From JBGANR01 sp044222225 (GTDB taxonomy: Bacteria; Actinomycetota; Actinomycetes; Mycobacteriales; Mycobacteriaceae): 38,113 nt of DNA. The position numbers and the translations under genes are program-made. The notes below the pieces were generated by a model. The model saw only the letters and a list, made by a program, of their open reading frames with translations, had not been told where the DNA came from and searched no databases. This document shows positions 7,122-14,228 of the stretch, in pieces; the first letter of the stretch is position 1; the number at the start of each line of letters is the position of its first letter. The DNA lies in NCBI GenBank assembly GCA_044222225.1, contig JBGANR010000033.1, positions 1 to 38,113 on the forward strand, read 5' to 3'.

Positions 7122-7553
7122 GTGAACGAGCGGCGCCGGCCCGCCACTCGGGTCGATCATCAGAATTTCTGTGTGATCGAGGAATGGGATGAGCGTAAGC
7201 GTGCGACGGGAAAGCGTGGGACGCATCATGTCAACTATGAGTTGACATTACCGGATGGCGGTGTTCTGCACACGAGAATCAGTCACCCGGTCGATCGTAC
7301 CGATTACGGACCGTCGATATGGGCGCATATCCTTCGCGATCAACTCTCTGTCACCGCCGCGGAATTCTGGGCCTGCGTCGAACATGACGTTCTGCCCGAC
7401 CGTGGGTCGCCGCCGATCCCCGTCGATGCGATTCCCGCGGGAGTCGTGAGCGTACTCATCACTCAGGCGCACATTCCTGAAGCGGTGGTTCACGCGATGA
7501 CCAAAGCCGAAGCGATCGAACGGCTCGCTCGCTTTTACACGACAGGGCGCTGA
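7122..7553 (+). CDS. Toxin of TA pair (annotated in relatives as cytotoxic translational repressor)
   Basis: A 143-residue protein opening with ATRVDHQNFCVIEEWDERKR and containing GTHHVNYELTLPDGGVLHTR, ISHPVDRTDYGPSIWAHILR and EFWACVEHDVLPDRG. I recall this family from Mycobacterium and Gordonia as the 'cytotoxic translational repressor of toxin-antitoxin stability system'. The His-rich HTRISHP and SIWAHILRDQL motifs recall HicA/RelE-type mRNA-binding toxins, but the fold is not certain. It starts with GTG seven bases after the antitoxin. The low-GC third codon positions at its start (CATCAGAATTTC, GTGATCGAGGAA) hint at recent acquisition. Role as toxin is by homology and position. Confidence 0.7.
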   Translation: MNERRRPATRVDHQNFCVIEEWDERKRATGKRGTHHVNYELTLPDGGVLHTRISHPVDRTDYGPSIWAHILRDQLSVTAAEFWACVEHDVLPDRGSPPIPVDAIPAGVVSVLITQAHIPEAVVHAMTKAEAIERLARFYTTGR

Positions 7554-7586
7554 TCGGGGAACGCCGGCGTATGTCAGGCTCCTCGC

Positions 7587-8489
7587 ATGACGGTCCGCGG
7601 TGATTCCGCCGAGCTCGGGGCTTTCGCCGGGGTGTCCGGTGATCCGGTCGTGCTGGCCGACCGGCGAGACGTGACGACGGTGCGCGTCGCCGATCGGGTG
7701 GTGAAGCTGCACGCCCCTGGCACGACCCGGGAGGATCTCGAACGGCGTCTGCGTATCGCGGCTGATCGTTCCGCGGTGTTCGCGGCTCCGATCCCGTTCG
7801 GCGACGGCCGCTTGACCGCGTCGTCCGGTGATCGGGCGGTGACTCGTTGGCCGTACGGCCGTCCCGTCGATCCGGATGATCCCGACGCCGCCCCGTGGAT
7901 TCAGGCGGCGCGGCTTCTTGCGCGATTGCATGCGTCGCCGGCGCCCGCCGACCTGCCGCCGATGCGCGGCGTCGCCCGGCTGCACGGGGCGCTCGACCGC
8001 CTGCGTGCCTCGGCGTACGCCGATTCGGCGGATACAGACGCCGTCGTCGAGGCGTATGACGCCCTGCCGGCGTGGACGCGCGGCGACGTACCGCCGCCGT
8101 CGACCCAGCCGATCGGATGCGCGCACGGGGACTGGCACCTCGGCCAGCTCGTCCGGACGGCCGCGGGCTGGCGGCTCATCGACGCCGACGATTGCGGACG
8201 CGGCCCGATCGCCTGGGATCTCGCCCGTCCGGCGGCCTGGTTCGCGATCGGCATGCTCGACGCGTCGACCTTCGGGTCCTTCCTCGACGAATATCTGGCC
8301 GCCGGTGGACGCGCCGTGCCGCCGGCGGATCCGTGGGCGGTGCTCGACGCACCCGCCCGCGCTCTCACGGTGCAGGCGGGTGCGATCGCCGTGGTGAATG
8401 CGGCCCGCGACCGTCGTGAACTCGATGAGATCGACGAAATGGTGCTGGAATCCTGTCGGGGAATCGCGGCCCTGAGTAGGCTGCGGTGA
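7587..8489 (+). CDS. Aminoglycoside phosphotransferase-family kinase
   Basis: A 300-residue protein of the APH/ChoK-like kinase fold. The catalytic loop is CAHGDWHLGQL (about residues 177-187) with the Brenner-type HGDxHxxQ, followed by the metal site IDADDCGRGPIAWDLARP. The N-terminal lobe is weaker: VRVADRVVKLHAP carries the likely ATP-binding Lys. It lacks the family's clear antibiotic-resistance signatures, so it may phosphorylate a small metabolite rather than a drug. It follows the TA pair by 33 bp but need not share its promoter. Its stop codon lies in a tandem 18-bp repeat. Confidence 0.8.
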   Translation: MTVRGDSAELGAFAGVSGDPVVLADRRDVTTVRVADRVVKLHAPGTTREDLERRLRIAADRSAVFAAPIPFGDGRLTASSGDRAVTRWPYGRPVDPDDPDAAPWIQAARLLARLHASPAPADLPPMRGVARLHGALDRLRASAYADSADTDAVVEAYDALPAWTRGDVPPPSTQPIGCAHGDWHLGQLVRTAAGWRLIDADDCGRGPIAWDLARPAAWFAIGMLDASTFGSFLDEYLAAGGRAVPPADPWAVLDAPARALTVQAGAIAVVNAARDRRELDEIDEMVLESCRGIAALSRLR

Positions 8490-8509
8490 CCGAGTAGGCT
8501 GCGATGACC
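8474..8509 (+). repeat. Tandem 18-bp duplication across the kinase stop codon
   Basis: GAGTAGGCTGCGGTGACC (8474-8491) is followed directly by GAGTAGGCTGCGATGACC (8492-8509), with one mismatch. The first unit holds the TGA stop of the kinase gene. Each unit holds TAGGCT, which fits an actinobacterial -10 box, so the duplication may double a weak promoter for the next gene. Confidence 0.75.
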
Positions 8510-8549
8510 CTCGTGCGGATGCCGGGGGCGCCGATGGAGGAGAATTCCC

Positions 8550-8861
8550 ATGAGTCAGCAGTTCACCTGTCCGAAGTGCCGAGGCTATATGCGAACGTAC
8601 TCGCGGGCAGGGATTCAGATCGAGCAGTGCGACAGTTGCCGCGGCATCTTCCTCGACTACGGCGAACTCGAACAGCTCACCCGCGCCGAGTCCCAGTGGA
8701 GTCAGCCCGCCCCTCCGCCGCCGCCCGCCGGATATCCGCAGCCCGGATACCCGGCGCAGCCCGCCTATCAGCAGCCGGCGTGGGGTGCGCACGGCGGCCA
8801 GTACGGCCACGGCCACTACAAGCGCAAGAAGAGTTTCGGAAAGATGCTGTTCTCGTCGTGA
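8550..8861 (+). CDS. zf-TFIIB (zinc-ribbon) protein
   Basis: A 103-residue protein. Residues 7-30 carry the two zinc knuckles, CPKC (7,10) and CDSC (27,30), with GIFLDYGELEQL right after, the signature of the TFIIB-type zinc ribbon family. The rest is a Pro/Tyr/Gly-rich tail (PPPPPAGYPQPGYPAQPAYQ) ending in a basic KRKKSFGKMLF. The tail resembles the linker of the TerD fusion next door (PGYPAQQPGYP), which is curious. GGAGGAG lies just before the ATG. Function is unknown; such proteins may bind RNA or ribosomes. The gene converges on the TerD fusion. Confidence 0.8.
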   Translation: MSQQFTCPKCRGYMRTYSRAGIQIEQCDSCRGIFLDYGELEQLTRAESQWSQPAPPPPPAGYPQPGYPAQPAYQQPAWGAHGGQYGHGHYKRKKSFGKMLFSS

Positions 8862-8876
8862 TTCCGGTGGTCCGGT

Positions 8877-10562
8877 TCACACGGTCAAGCCGAAACTCCG
8901 TGTGATTCCGGCGAGACCGTCGGCGAATCCCTGACCGACGGCGCGGAATTTCCAGTCCGCGCCGTACCGGTAGAGCTCGCCGAAGATCATCGCCGTTTCG
9001 GAATAGGCCTGCTGCGTGAGGTCGTAACGCGCGATCTCACGCCCACCGGCGGCGTCGGCCACCCGGATATACGCATTGCGCACCTGTCCGAAGTTCTGTC
9101 GGCGGACCTCGCCGTCGTGGATCGAGACGGCGAAGACGACGCGCTCGGCCTCCGGGTTCAGGTGCCGCAGATCCACGAAGATCTGCTCGTCGTCGCCGTG
9201 GCCGACGCCCGTGGCATTGTCGCCACCATGCCGAACGGCGCCGTCGGGGCTGCTCAGATTGTTGAAGAACACGAAATACTCGTTCGAGAGCGTGCGTCCG
9301 GACGCCCCCAGGACCAGCGCCGACGCGTCGACGTCGATCGCGGCTCCTGCCCCGTGGGTGTCCCAGCCCAATCCGATGGTGACGGCCGACAGGCCCTGGG
9401 CCTCGCGGCTCAGGTTGACGTTGCCGCCCTTCGACAGGTTGATCGCGCCGCCCGGCGTCGCGGGTGGGCTCGGCGGGGGTGAGTAGCTCGGCGCCGGCGG
9501 GCTCGGCGGGGGTGAGTAGCCGGACGCCGGCGGGGTCGGCGGGGGTGAGTAGCTCGGCGGGGCGGAATGGCTCTGCTGCTGATGTCCGGGCGCCGACGGA
9601 TATCCGGGCTGCTGTGCCGGATATCCGGGAGTGGGCGCCGGATATCCGGGAGCGGGTGCCGCGTAACCGGGCTGCTGTGCCGGATAGCTGTGTGCAGACG
9701 CTGGATATCCCGGCGCGGGCGCGGCATAGCCGGACGGCTGGGGTGCGGTGGCGGGTGGGGTGCTCAGCAATGGCGATGCGTGCCGATCGACTCCGCCGCC
9801 GAAGAAGCCGCCGCCGCCCATGATCCGTGTGAGATGGTCGTCGAGCACGGCCGGCCAGTCCTGACGTTCCGCGGTGGCGAAATCGACGGTGAACCGATTC
9901 GTCTTATCGCTGCTGCCGCCGAAGACGCTGCGTCGATCGATCTCCAGAACGACGTCCATCGCACCGGGGCGCGTCACGAATTTGACTTCGAGTTCGTTCA
10001 TCTGGCCGCGGAAACGGCTTGCCGGATGGAATTCGACCTCTTGATAGAACGGCAACGGCGATCCGGCGAGCCGGCCGCGTTCGAGATCGGATCCCTTGAG
10101 CCCGAATCCGATCTGTGCGAATGCGCTGACGATCTGCTCCTGCGCGGGAAGCGCCAGGATCTGAATCGGATCCACATCGCCCTTGTCGATCGACCGCGCG
10201 ATGTCCAACTCTGTGCGGACGCCGATCCGCACTCCGTGCAGCGATTGGCCCGCGACCTCGTTGAACGGCGCCTCCCACGGGACGTCGAACACGAACGGGA
10301 TCTGGAATCGCGCGCCCGAATCCAGACGGAACGGCCCGCTGATGCGCTTCTTGTTGAAGACGACGTTCGAATCGTATTCGGAGTCCTCGGTCTCCACCTC
10401 GACCCGTGCCGTCAGCGAGAGCTCGACGAAGTTGACGGCGACGTCCTTCGTCCCGCCGCTCACATTGACGACACCCTGCACGGCGCCGCCGGGGTAGACC
10501 CGGTTGCTCGCCAGCACCGTGTCGACGCTCGCACCGCCGCCGAACAATCCTTTGAACACCAT
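8877..10562 (-). CDS. Spo0M-TerD fusion protein with PGYP-repeat linker
   Basis: A 561-residue protein in three parts. Residues ~1-250 are a Spo0M-like (arrestin-fold) domain starting MVFKGLFGGGASVDTVLASN, with GGAVQGVVNVSGG, ARFQIPFVFDVPWEAPF, and QMNELEVKFVTRPGAMDVVLEID. Residues ~255-370 are a disordered linker of PGYPAP/PGYPAQQ and SYSPPPSPPA repeats. Residues ~375-561 are a TerD domain (INLSKGGNVNLS, VTIGLGWDTHG, DASALVLGASG, FVFFNNLSSPDGAVRHGGDN, then HLNPEAERVVFAVSIHDGE) that keeps Ca-binding-type Asp patches. TerD proteins occur in tellurite/stress (ter) systems. Fusion to Spo0M suggests a membrane or stress scaffold. The Met at 10562 is chosen; a Met at 10574 is also possible. The gene stands alone with no other ter genes. 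Confidence 0.85.
   Translation of the reverse strand: MVFKGLFGGGASVDTVLASNRVYPGGAVQGVVNVSGGTKDVAVNFVELSLTARVEVETEDSEYDSNVVFNKKRISGPFRLDSGARFQIPFVFDVPWEAPFNEVAGQSLHGVRIGVRTELDIARSIDKGDVDPIQILALPAQEQIVSAFAQIGFGLKGSDLERGRLAGSPLPFYQEVEFHPASRFRGQMNELEVKFVTRPGAMDVVLEIDRRSVFGGSSDKTNRFTVDFATAERQDWPAVLDDHLTRIMGGGGFFGGGVDRHASPLLSTPPATAPQPSGYAAPAPGYPASAHSYPAQQPGYAAPAPGYPAPTPGYPAQQPGYPSAPGHQQQSHSAPPSYSPPPTPPASGYSPPPSPPAPSYSPPPSPPATPGGAINLSKGGNVNLSREAQGLSAVTIGLGWDTHGAGAAIDVDASALVLGASGRTLSNEYFVFFNNLSSPDGAVRHGGDNATGVGHGDDEQIFVDLRHLNPEAERVVFAVSIHDGEVRRQNFGQVRNAYIRVADAAGGREIARYDLTQQAYSETAMIFGELYRYGADWKFRAVGQGFADGLAGITRSFGLTV
9460..9760 (-). repeat. Low-complexity repeats coding the PGYP linker
   Basis: Short repeats inside the Spo0M-TerD gene. 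On the plus strand GGATATCCGGG recurs four to five times around 9600-9720, and CTCGGCGGGGGTGAGTAG recurs near 9470-9555. They encode PGYPAP and SYSPPPSPP units. Such arrays are prone to length change. Confidence 0.75.
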
Positions 10563-10730
10563 GCGCGACAGCATACCGAGGCGTGACCTGTGTCATATGC
10601 CGATTGATCCGCGCGTCGACAGCGAGCGGGCGAGCGGGCGAGTGTCGGTAATCCGGTGGTCGGTGGCAGACGTTCGACCATCGCCGAGCATCGTCCACAG
10701 CGGCGCTGAATGGTGCGGCATAATTCGGAT

Positions 10731-11744
10731 ATGTTGCGTTCGGTGGCGGTGATCGTCACGGCTCCGGTGGCCGTATTCGAGTTCGGCGTCCTCACGGAGG
10801 TCTTCGGCACGGATCGCACCGCCGACGGCGTTCCGCCGTTCGACTACCGGGTCTGTTCTCCGACGCCCGGCGTGCTGCTCGAGGTGGAGGGCGGCGGGCA
10901 GATGCTCGTGCCGCACGGCCTGGACCAGGCGGTCGATGCGGATCTGATCGCCGTCGCCGGCGGTGATCCGGACGGCCCGTTCGACCCGGCGGTCCTGGAC
11001 GCGGTGCGCTCGGTCGTGGACCGCGGCGGCCGCGCTCTCTCGGTGTGCACCGGCGCGTTCGTGCTGGCGGCCGCGGGCGTGCTGGACGGGCGACGCGCGA
11101 CCACCCACTGGCTGTGCGGTGCCAAGCTGGCGGCGGAGCATCCGGCGATCGACGTCGACACCGATGTGCTGTTCGTCGAGGACGGGCCGGTCATCACCAG
11201 CGCCGGAACGGCCGCCGGCATCGACGCCGCGCTGCATCTCGTCCGCACGGAGTACGGTTCGCGCGTCGCCAACGCCATCGCCCGGCGGATGGTCGTCGCG
11301 CCGCATCGGGACGGCGGGCAGAAGCAGTTCATCGAGGCCGTCGTCCCGCTGCGCGGCTCGACGTTCGGCGTCCTGCTCGACTGGGCGCTGTCCCGTCTGC
11401 ATCAGCGGATCACCGTGGCCGACATGGCCGCGCGGGTGCACATGTCGGAGCGGACGTTCGCGCGCCGATTCGTCGACGCCGTCGGCGCGACGCCGCACAG
11501 ATGGCTCACCGAGCAGCGGGTGCTGCGCGCCCGCGAACTCCTCGAAGTCTCGGATCTCACCGTCGACGAGACGGCCCGCCGCGTCGGCTACACATCGGCC
11601 GGGCTGCTGCGCGCCAACTTCACCGGCATCGTCGGCGTGAGTCCCGCCGAATATCGGCGGCGATTCGTCGTACCCGGCGGCCGGACGCCCGAGCCCGCGG
11701 CGCTGTCGATGCAGCGGGTCAAGCGGGCACACCGGACCGGTTGA
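10731..11744 (+). CDS. GlxA-type AraC-family regulator (DJ-1/PfpI fused)
   Basis: A 337-residue protein. Residues ~1-190 form a DJ-1/PfpI-like domain with VAVIVTAPVAVFEFGVLTEVF and the nucleophile-elbow-like LSVCTGAFVLAAAGVLDG, and a THWLCGAKLA segment. Residues ~225-320 hold two AraC helix-turn-helix motifs: ITVADMAARVHMSERTFARR and LTVDETARRVGYTSAGLLRA, ending SPAEYRRRF. GlxA-type regulators often respond to amines, amides or amino-acid derivatives. The Met at 10731 starts the conserved fold; an in-frame ATG at 10710 is an alternative. It converges on azlD with 3 bp between stops, so the neighbour operon may be one target, which is inference only. Confidence 0.85.
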   Translation: MLRSVAVIVTAPVAVFEFGVLTEVFGTDRTADGVPPFDYRVCSPTPGVLLEVEGGGQMLVPHGLDQAVDADLIAVAGGDPDGPFDPAVLDAVRSVVDRGGRALSVCTGAFVLAAAGVLDGRRATTHWLCGAKLAAEHPAIDVDTDVLFVEDGPVITSAGTAAGIDAALHLVRTEYGSRVANAIARRMVVAPHRDGGQKQFIEAVVPLRGSTFGVLLDWALSRLHQRITVADMAARVHMSERTFARRFVDAVGATPHRWLTEQRVLRARELLEVSDLTVDETARRVGYTSAGLLRANFTGIVGVSPAEYRRRFVVPGGRTPEPAALSMQRVKRAHRTG

Positions 11745-11747
11745 CGG

Positions 11748-12080
11748 CTATCCGGGCAGCACGAACAATCGCGCGACAGCCATCGCCCCGACTCCGAAAG
11801 CGATGGTGAGATGGAAGTTCCGCGACAGCACGGCGACGGCCAGTGTCGCGAGCCCGACCATCAACTCCGGGTTCGTCACGGAGATCTCCAGGTGGCCGCG
11901 CGGCGTCAGCAGCGCCGGCGCGACGATCGCGGCCATGACCGCCGGCGGTACCTGCCGCAGCCATCTCCGCGTCCGCGGGCCGGGTGCGACTCGGGCGGCG
12001 AGAACAACGGGCGGGACACGGGACAGCAGCGTCACCGCGGCCATTCCGGCGATCATGACGAGGAGACCGGCGGTGCTCAC
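11748..12080 (-). CDS. azlD: AzlD, branched-chain amino acid exporter small subunit
   Basis: A 110-residue membrane protein with about four hydrophobic segments. VLLAARVAPGPRTRRWLRQV and PPAVMAAIVAPALL are the family's conserved parts. AzlD works with AzlC in export of branched-chain amino acids (BrnFE/AzlCD type). It starts with GTG at 12080, whose codon overlaps the AzlC stop (12077), so the pair is translationally coupled. It is the last gene of the reverse operon from the 57-residue ORF through the hydroxylase. Confidence 0.85.
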   Translation of the reverse strand: MSTAGLLVMIAGMAAVTLLSRVPPVVLAARVAPGPRTRRWLRQVPPAVMAAIVAPALLTPRGHLEISVTNPELMVGLATLAVAVLSRNFHLTIAFGVGAMAVARLFVLPG

Positions 12081-12832
12081 GGATGTTCGGCTCCCTCGCC
12101 GATCACGTCGGCGGCCGGCTCATCGCGGTCGACCAGGAATCCGACGGTGGCGGCCACGATCGTCGCGACCACGACCGCCCACAAGGACGATCCGATGCAG
12201 GTCAGGCCGACGGCGAATCCGCCGCCGAGAACGGCCACGAGAACGTCGATGATCCTGGTGATCGCGTCTTGCACGAGAATCGCGAGAAACATCGCCGACA
12301 AGGCGAAATCGAGTCCCATGCGATCGATCGCCGGGATCGCGCCGCCGAACGCGATGCCGATGGCGGTGCCGCCGATCCAGGAGAGGTGAACCGAGGCGTT
12401 CATGGCGAAGACCTCTGTTCGGGGGCGCGTCGGACGGGCGCTGAACTGCGTCGAATGCACCGCGAAGCACTCGTCCGTCAATTGCGCGCCGAATGCGGCC
12501 GCCCCGGCCGGACTGTAATCGCGGACGCGTGGCGCGATGGCCGCGGCGAGTAGGAGATGCCGCAGGTTGACGACGAAGGTCGTGGTGATCACCGAGCCGA
12601 TTCCGCCGCCCGTCGCCAGCAGCTGCAGTGCCGCGAATTGCGACGCGGCGCCGTACACCACCGTCGACATCGCGATGGCCGCCCATGCCGGCAGCTGTTG
12701 GACGCCAGCGAGCACGCCGAAGGCGACGGCAACCGGGAGATAGCCGAGCATCAGCGGAATCGCCAGGGCGAATCCGCGGCGCGCGTCGGCGACGGCCTCA
12801 GACGGGTGGCGGCTCGTGGAGGTCACGTTCAT
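12077..12832 (-). CDS. azlC: AzlC, branched-chain amino acid exporter large subunit
   Basis: A 251-residue membrane protein. The conserved start is DARRGFALAIPLMLGYLPVAVAFGVLAG, and VVYGAASQFAALQLLATGG and NLRHLLLAAAIAP match the AzlC family core. About seven to eight membrane segments are expected. The Met at 12832 has AAGGACC just before it, so the longer upstream frame is not used. Its first 35 bases overlap the end of the GNAT gene, a sign of tight operon packing. With AzlD it exports branched-chain or related amino acids; given the upstream hydroxylase, a hydroxylated amino acid is a plausible substrate (inference). Confidence 0.88.
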   Translation of the reverse strand: MNVTSTSRHPSEAVADARRGFALAIPLMLGYLPVAVAFGVLAGVQQLPAWAAIAMSTVVYGAASQFAALQLLATGGGIGSVITTTFVVNLRHLLLAAAIAPRVRDYSPAGAAAFGAQLTDECFAVHSTQFSARPTRPRTEVFAMNASVHLSWIGGTAIGIAFGGAIPAIDRMGLDFALSAMFLAILVQDAITRIIDVLVAVLGGGFAVGLTCIGSSLWAVVVATIVAATVGFLVDRDEPAADVIGEGAEHP

Positions 12833-13253
12833 AGGTCCTTTCGGGCGCGGTGCACCGGAAGCCGTGGCGCTCCCAGAACCGCTCCGCGGCGTCGTTTCCG
12901 ATGGTGGTGAAGAGGAATATTCGGCGGACGCCACGTGCCGCGAAGGCGCTCAGCACGGCGTCCGCCAGGCGGGACGCGAGCCCTGTCCGCCGGCTGTCCG
13001 GCGCGATCGTGAGGTGGCTCACGGTGCCGCGAACGCCGAAGCACCCGGCGACCAGCACTCCGACGAGCCGGTCGCCCCGGACGGCGGCGAGGCACAGATC
13101 GGGCTGTTCGGCGAGGTGGGCGGCCAAGACGGGAGGCTCCCAGTCACAGAATCCGGTGCGGACGTCGTCGGCGAGCAGGCGGGATGCCGCGTCGATCTCG
13201 GTGCTCCGCAGCGACCGCACGGCGACCGTCGGCGCCGTCAGGGTGTCGATCAT
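12798..13253 (-). CDS. GNAT family N-acetyltransferase
   Basis: A 151-residue acetyltransferase. The acetyl-CoA motif lies near residues 80-100: SHLTIAPDSRRTGLASRLADA, with the Rx2G-type R-R-T-G loop. The C-terminal FLFTTIGNDAAERFWERHGF is a typical GNAT 'beta5' ending. It probably N-acetylates a small amine, such as an amino acid. The ATG at 13253 overlaps the hydroxylase stop by ATGA, and the C-terminal 35 bp overlap azlC. In an operon of hydroxylase and exporter, it may acetylate the hydroxy amino acid for detoxification or export; the substrate is inference. Confidence 0.85.
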   Translation of the reverse strand: MIDTLTAPTVAVRSLRSTEIDAASRLLADDVRTGFCDWEPPVLAAHLAEQPDLCLAAVRGDRLVGVLVAGCFGVRGTVSHLTIAPDSRRTGLASRLADAVLSAFAARGVRRIFLFTTIGNDAAERFWERHGFRCTAPERTYERDLHEPPPV

Positions 13254-14008
13254 CGGACGGTCTCGTGCTCTGTTCCCGGCAGGGAGAAGGAGATGGCGAG
13301 AACGTCCCGGACACCGCCGTCCGGGCCGGCGGTGATCGGAGACGCGTAGTGCTTCAGCTTCTTGTCCTCGAACAGCAGGCTGTCGAGTGGTGCGTCGAGA
13401 GTTCCGCGTGCGAGTTCTGTCTCCGCCCAGTCGAAGACGACGCTCTCGCCGCCGGTCAGTCCGTCCTTTCTGATGAGATGCAGGCCCGCGAACGGATACC
13501 CGTCTGAATGTATTCCCTCCGGCACGACGTCATAGGTACGGCCTGGGTTCACGGTGATCCGGATCTGGTGGACCTGGCACACCCAGAGTCGAGAAGAGTA
13601 TTCGGGCTCGAGCGGCAGGTTCTCGAAATCGAGGCGCACCAGTTCCGCGAACGCGGAATTGGCCACGGTGCTCAATGCCACGTCGGCGAAGTGCCGTTCG
13701 GTGCCGCCGACGAAGGCGTTCATCTCCCTGCTCTGAAAGTAGGGGACGTGTGCGAGCGGAGTGAGAGTGTGGGTGGCCGGATCGTAGCCGAAATCGCTGT
13801 ACCGACGGGTGCGCGTGGCGGCGTCGCCACCACCGAAGAACGGGTCTTCGCCCAGGACGTTCCAACTGTTCTGCAACGTCTGCAGATCTGTTGTCGTGAT
13901 CCGTGTCCGGTCGAATTCCGTCGCCGGAATCATGGCGTAGCGGTCGCGGCGGAGTCGCTCACGGACGTCTACTCCGTATGCGTTCCGAATGGTCGAGGTG
14001 CTGGTCAT
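13250..14008 (-). CDS. 2OG-Fe(II) dioxygenase (L-isoleucine hydroxylase-like, 2OG-Fe_Oxy_2)
   Basis: A 252-residue enzyme of the family that includes L-isoleucine-4-hydroxylase (IDO). The iron site is likely His-x-Asp in VPEGIHSDGYPFAGLHLI (near residue 175) with a distal His in KKLKHYASPI (near residue 227). RYSDFGYDP and HVPYFQS are also family-like. It would use 2-oxoglutarate, oxygen and Fe(II) to hydroxylate a free amino acid, possibly isoleucine, leucine, valine or methionine. The start MTSTSTIRNAYG at 14008 is chosen over an upstream Met because a small ORF ends with ATGA at exactly this ATG. Downstream GNAT and AzlCD form the rest of the operon. Confidence 0.85.
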   Translation of the reverse strand: MTSTSTIRNAYGVDVRERLRRDRYAMIPATEFDRTRITTTDLQTLQNSWNVLGEDPFFGGGDAATRTRRYSDFGYDPATHTLTPLAHVPYFQSREMNAFVGGTERHFADVALSTVANSAFAELVRLDFENLPLEPEYSSRLWVCQVHQIRITVNPGRTYDVVPEGIHSDGYPFAGLHLIRKDGLTGGESVVFDWAETELARGTLDAPLDSLLFEDKKLKHYASPITAGPDGGVRDVLAISFSLPGTEHETVR

Positions 14009-14178
14009 GGTTCTTCGTCCCCGTCGGTTCGTGCTGTTCGGTCGACCACAACCTGCCACCGCGAGAGTCTGGCGATGGCAGAAATCAGGTCGTGGCGGAT
14101 TTCGCCTGCGGCATCGACGGCCCGCCAGGTGGAGTGCGCCCGTCCGCTCGACCGGATGGCGTCGAGACGCCCGGGCAT
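14005..14178 (-). CDS. Small ORF coupled to the hydroxylase (57 residues)
   Basis: An ATG at 14178 opens a 57-residue frame (MPGRLDAIRSSGRAHSTWRA, later IRHDLISAIARLSRW and QVVVDRTARTDGDEEP). Its TGA (14007-14005) overlaps the ATG of the hydroxylase, and a stop lies just upstream of its start. The first two-thirds show high GC at third positions, as in real genes here. It may be a genuine small protein or a leader that couples translation of the operon. It has no signal peptide or membrane helix and I recognise no family. It starts near the operator palindrome of the divergent arsR gene, and there is no clear ribosome site. Confidence 0.4.
   Translation of the reverse strand: MPGRLDAIRSSGRAHSTWRAVDAAGEIRHDLISAIARLSRWQVVVDRTARTDGDEEP
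14053..14081 (-). other. Hairpin in the 5' region of the hydroxylase operon
   Basis: CTGCCATCGC and GCGGTGGCAG (read on the minus strand) form a 10-bp stem with one T-G wobble and a 9-nt loop. It lies 45-73 nt before the hydroxylase ATG, inside the small ORF. It could act as an attenuator or reflect coding chance; there is no T-tract and no riboswitch consensus I can identify. Confidence 0.3.
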
Positions 14179-14181
14179 CGG

Positions 14182-14206
14182 TATGATGAGTTCGTCAATT
14201 CATCAT
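14182..14206. promoter_or_regulatory. ArsR operator overlapping -10 box
   Basis: TATGAT (14182-14187) is a good -10 for the arsR gene. The 24-bp imperfect palindrome at 14183-14206 has 10-bp arms (ATGATGAGTT and AATTCATCAT, one mismatch) around CGTC. This is the size and symmetry expected for an ArsR/SmtB operator that would repress its own promoter. It also lies just upstream of the divergent small ORF at 14178, so it may control both directions. Confidence 0.6.
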
Positions 14207-14228
14207 GACCCGATGTGGAGGCCCAGCT

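Noticed and set aside
7248..8816. A 522-codon open frame on the minus strand opposite the toxin and kinase genes
   Set aside because: Arg/His-rich composition typical of antisense frames in GC-rich DNA; it covers three plus-strand genes with clear family matches.
9460..9760. Short regular repeats that could suggest a CRISPR array
   Set aside because: They are in-frame codon repeats of a proline-rich linker, without unique spacers or cas genes.
14009..14178. A T-box or other riboswitch before the amino-acid hydroxylase operon
   Set aside because: Only one hairpin is visible; no T-box sequence, no specifier loop and no terminator T-tract could be identified.
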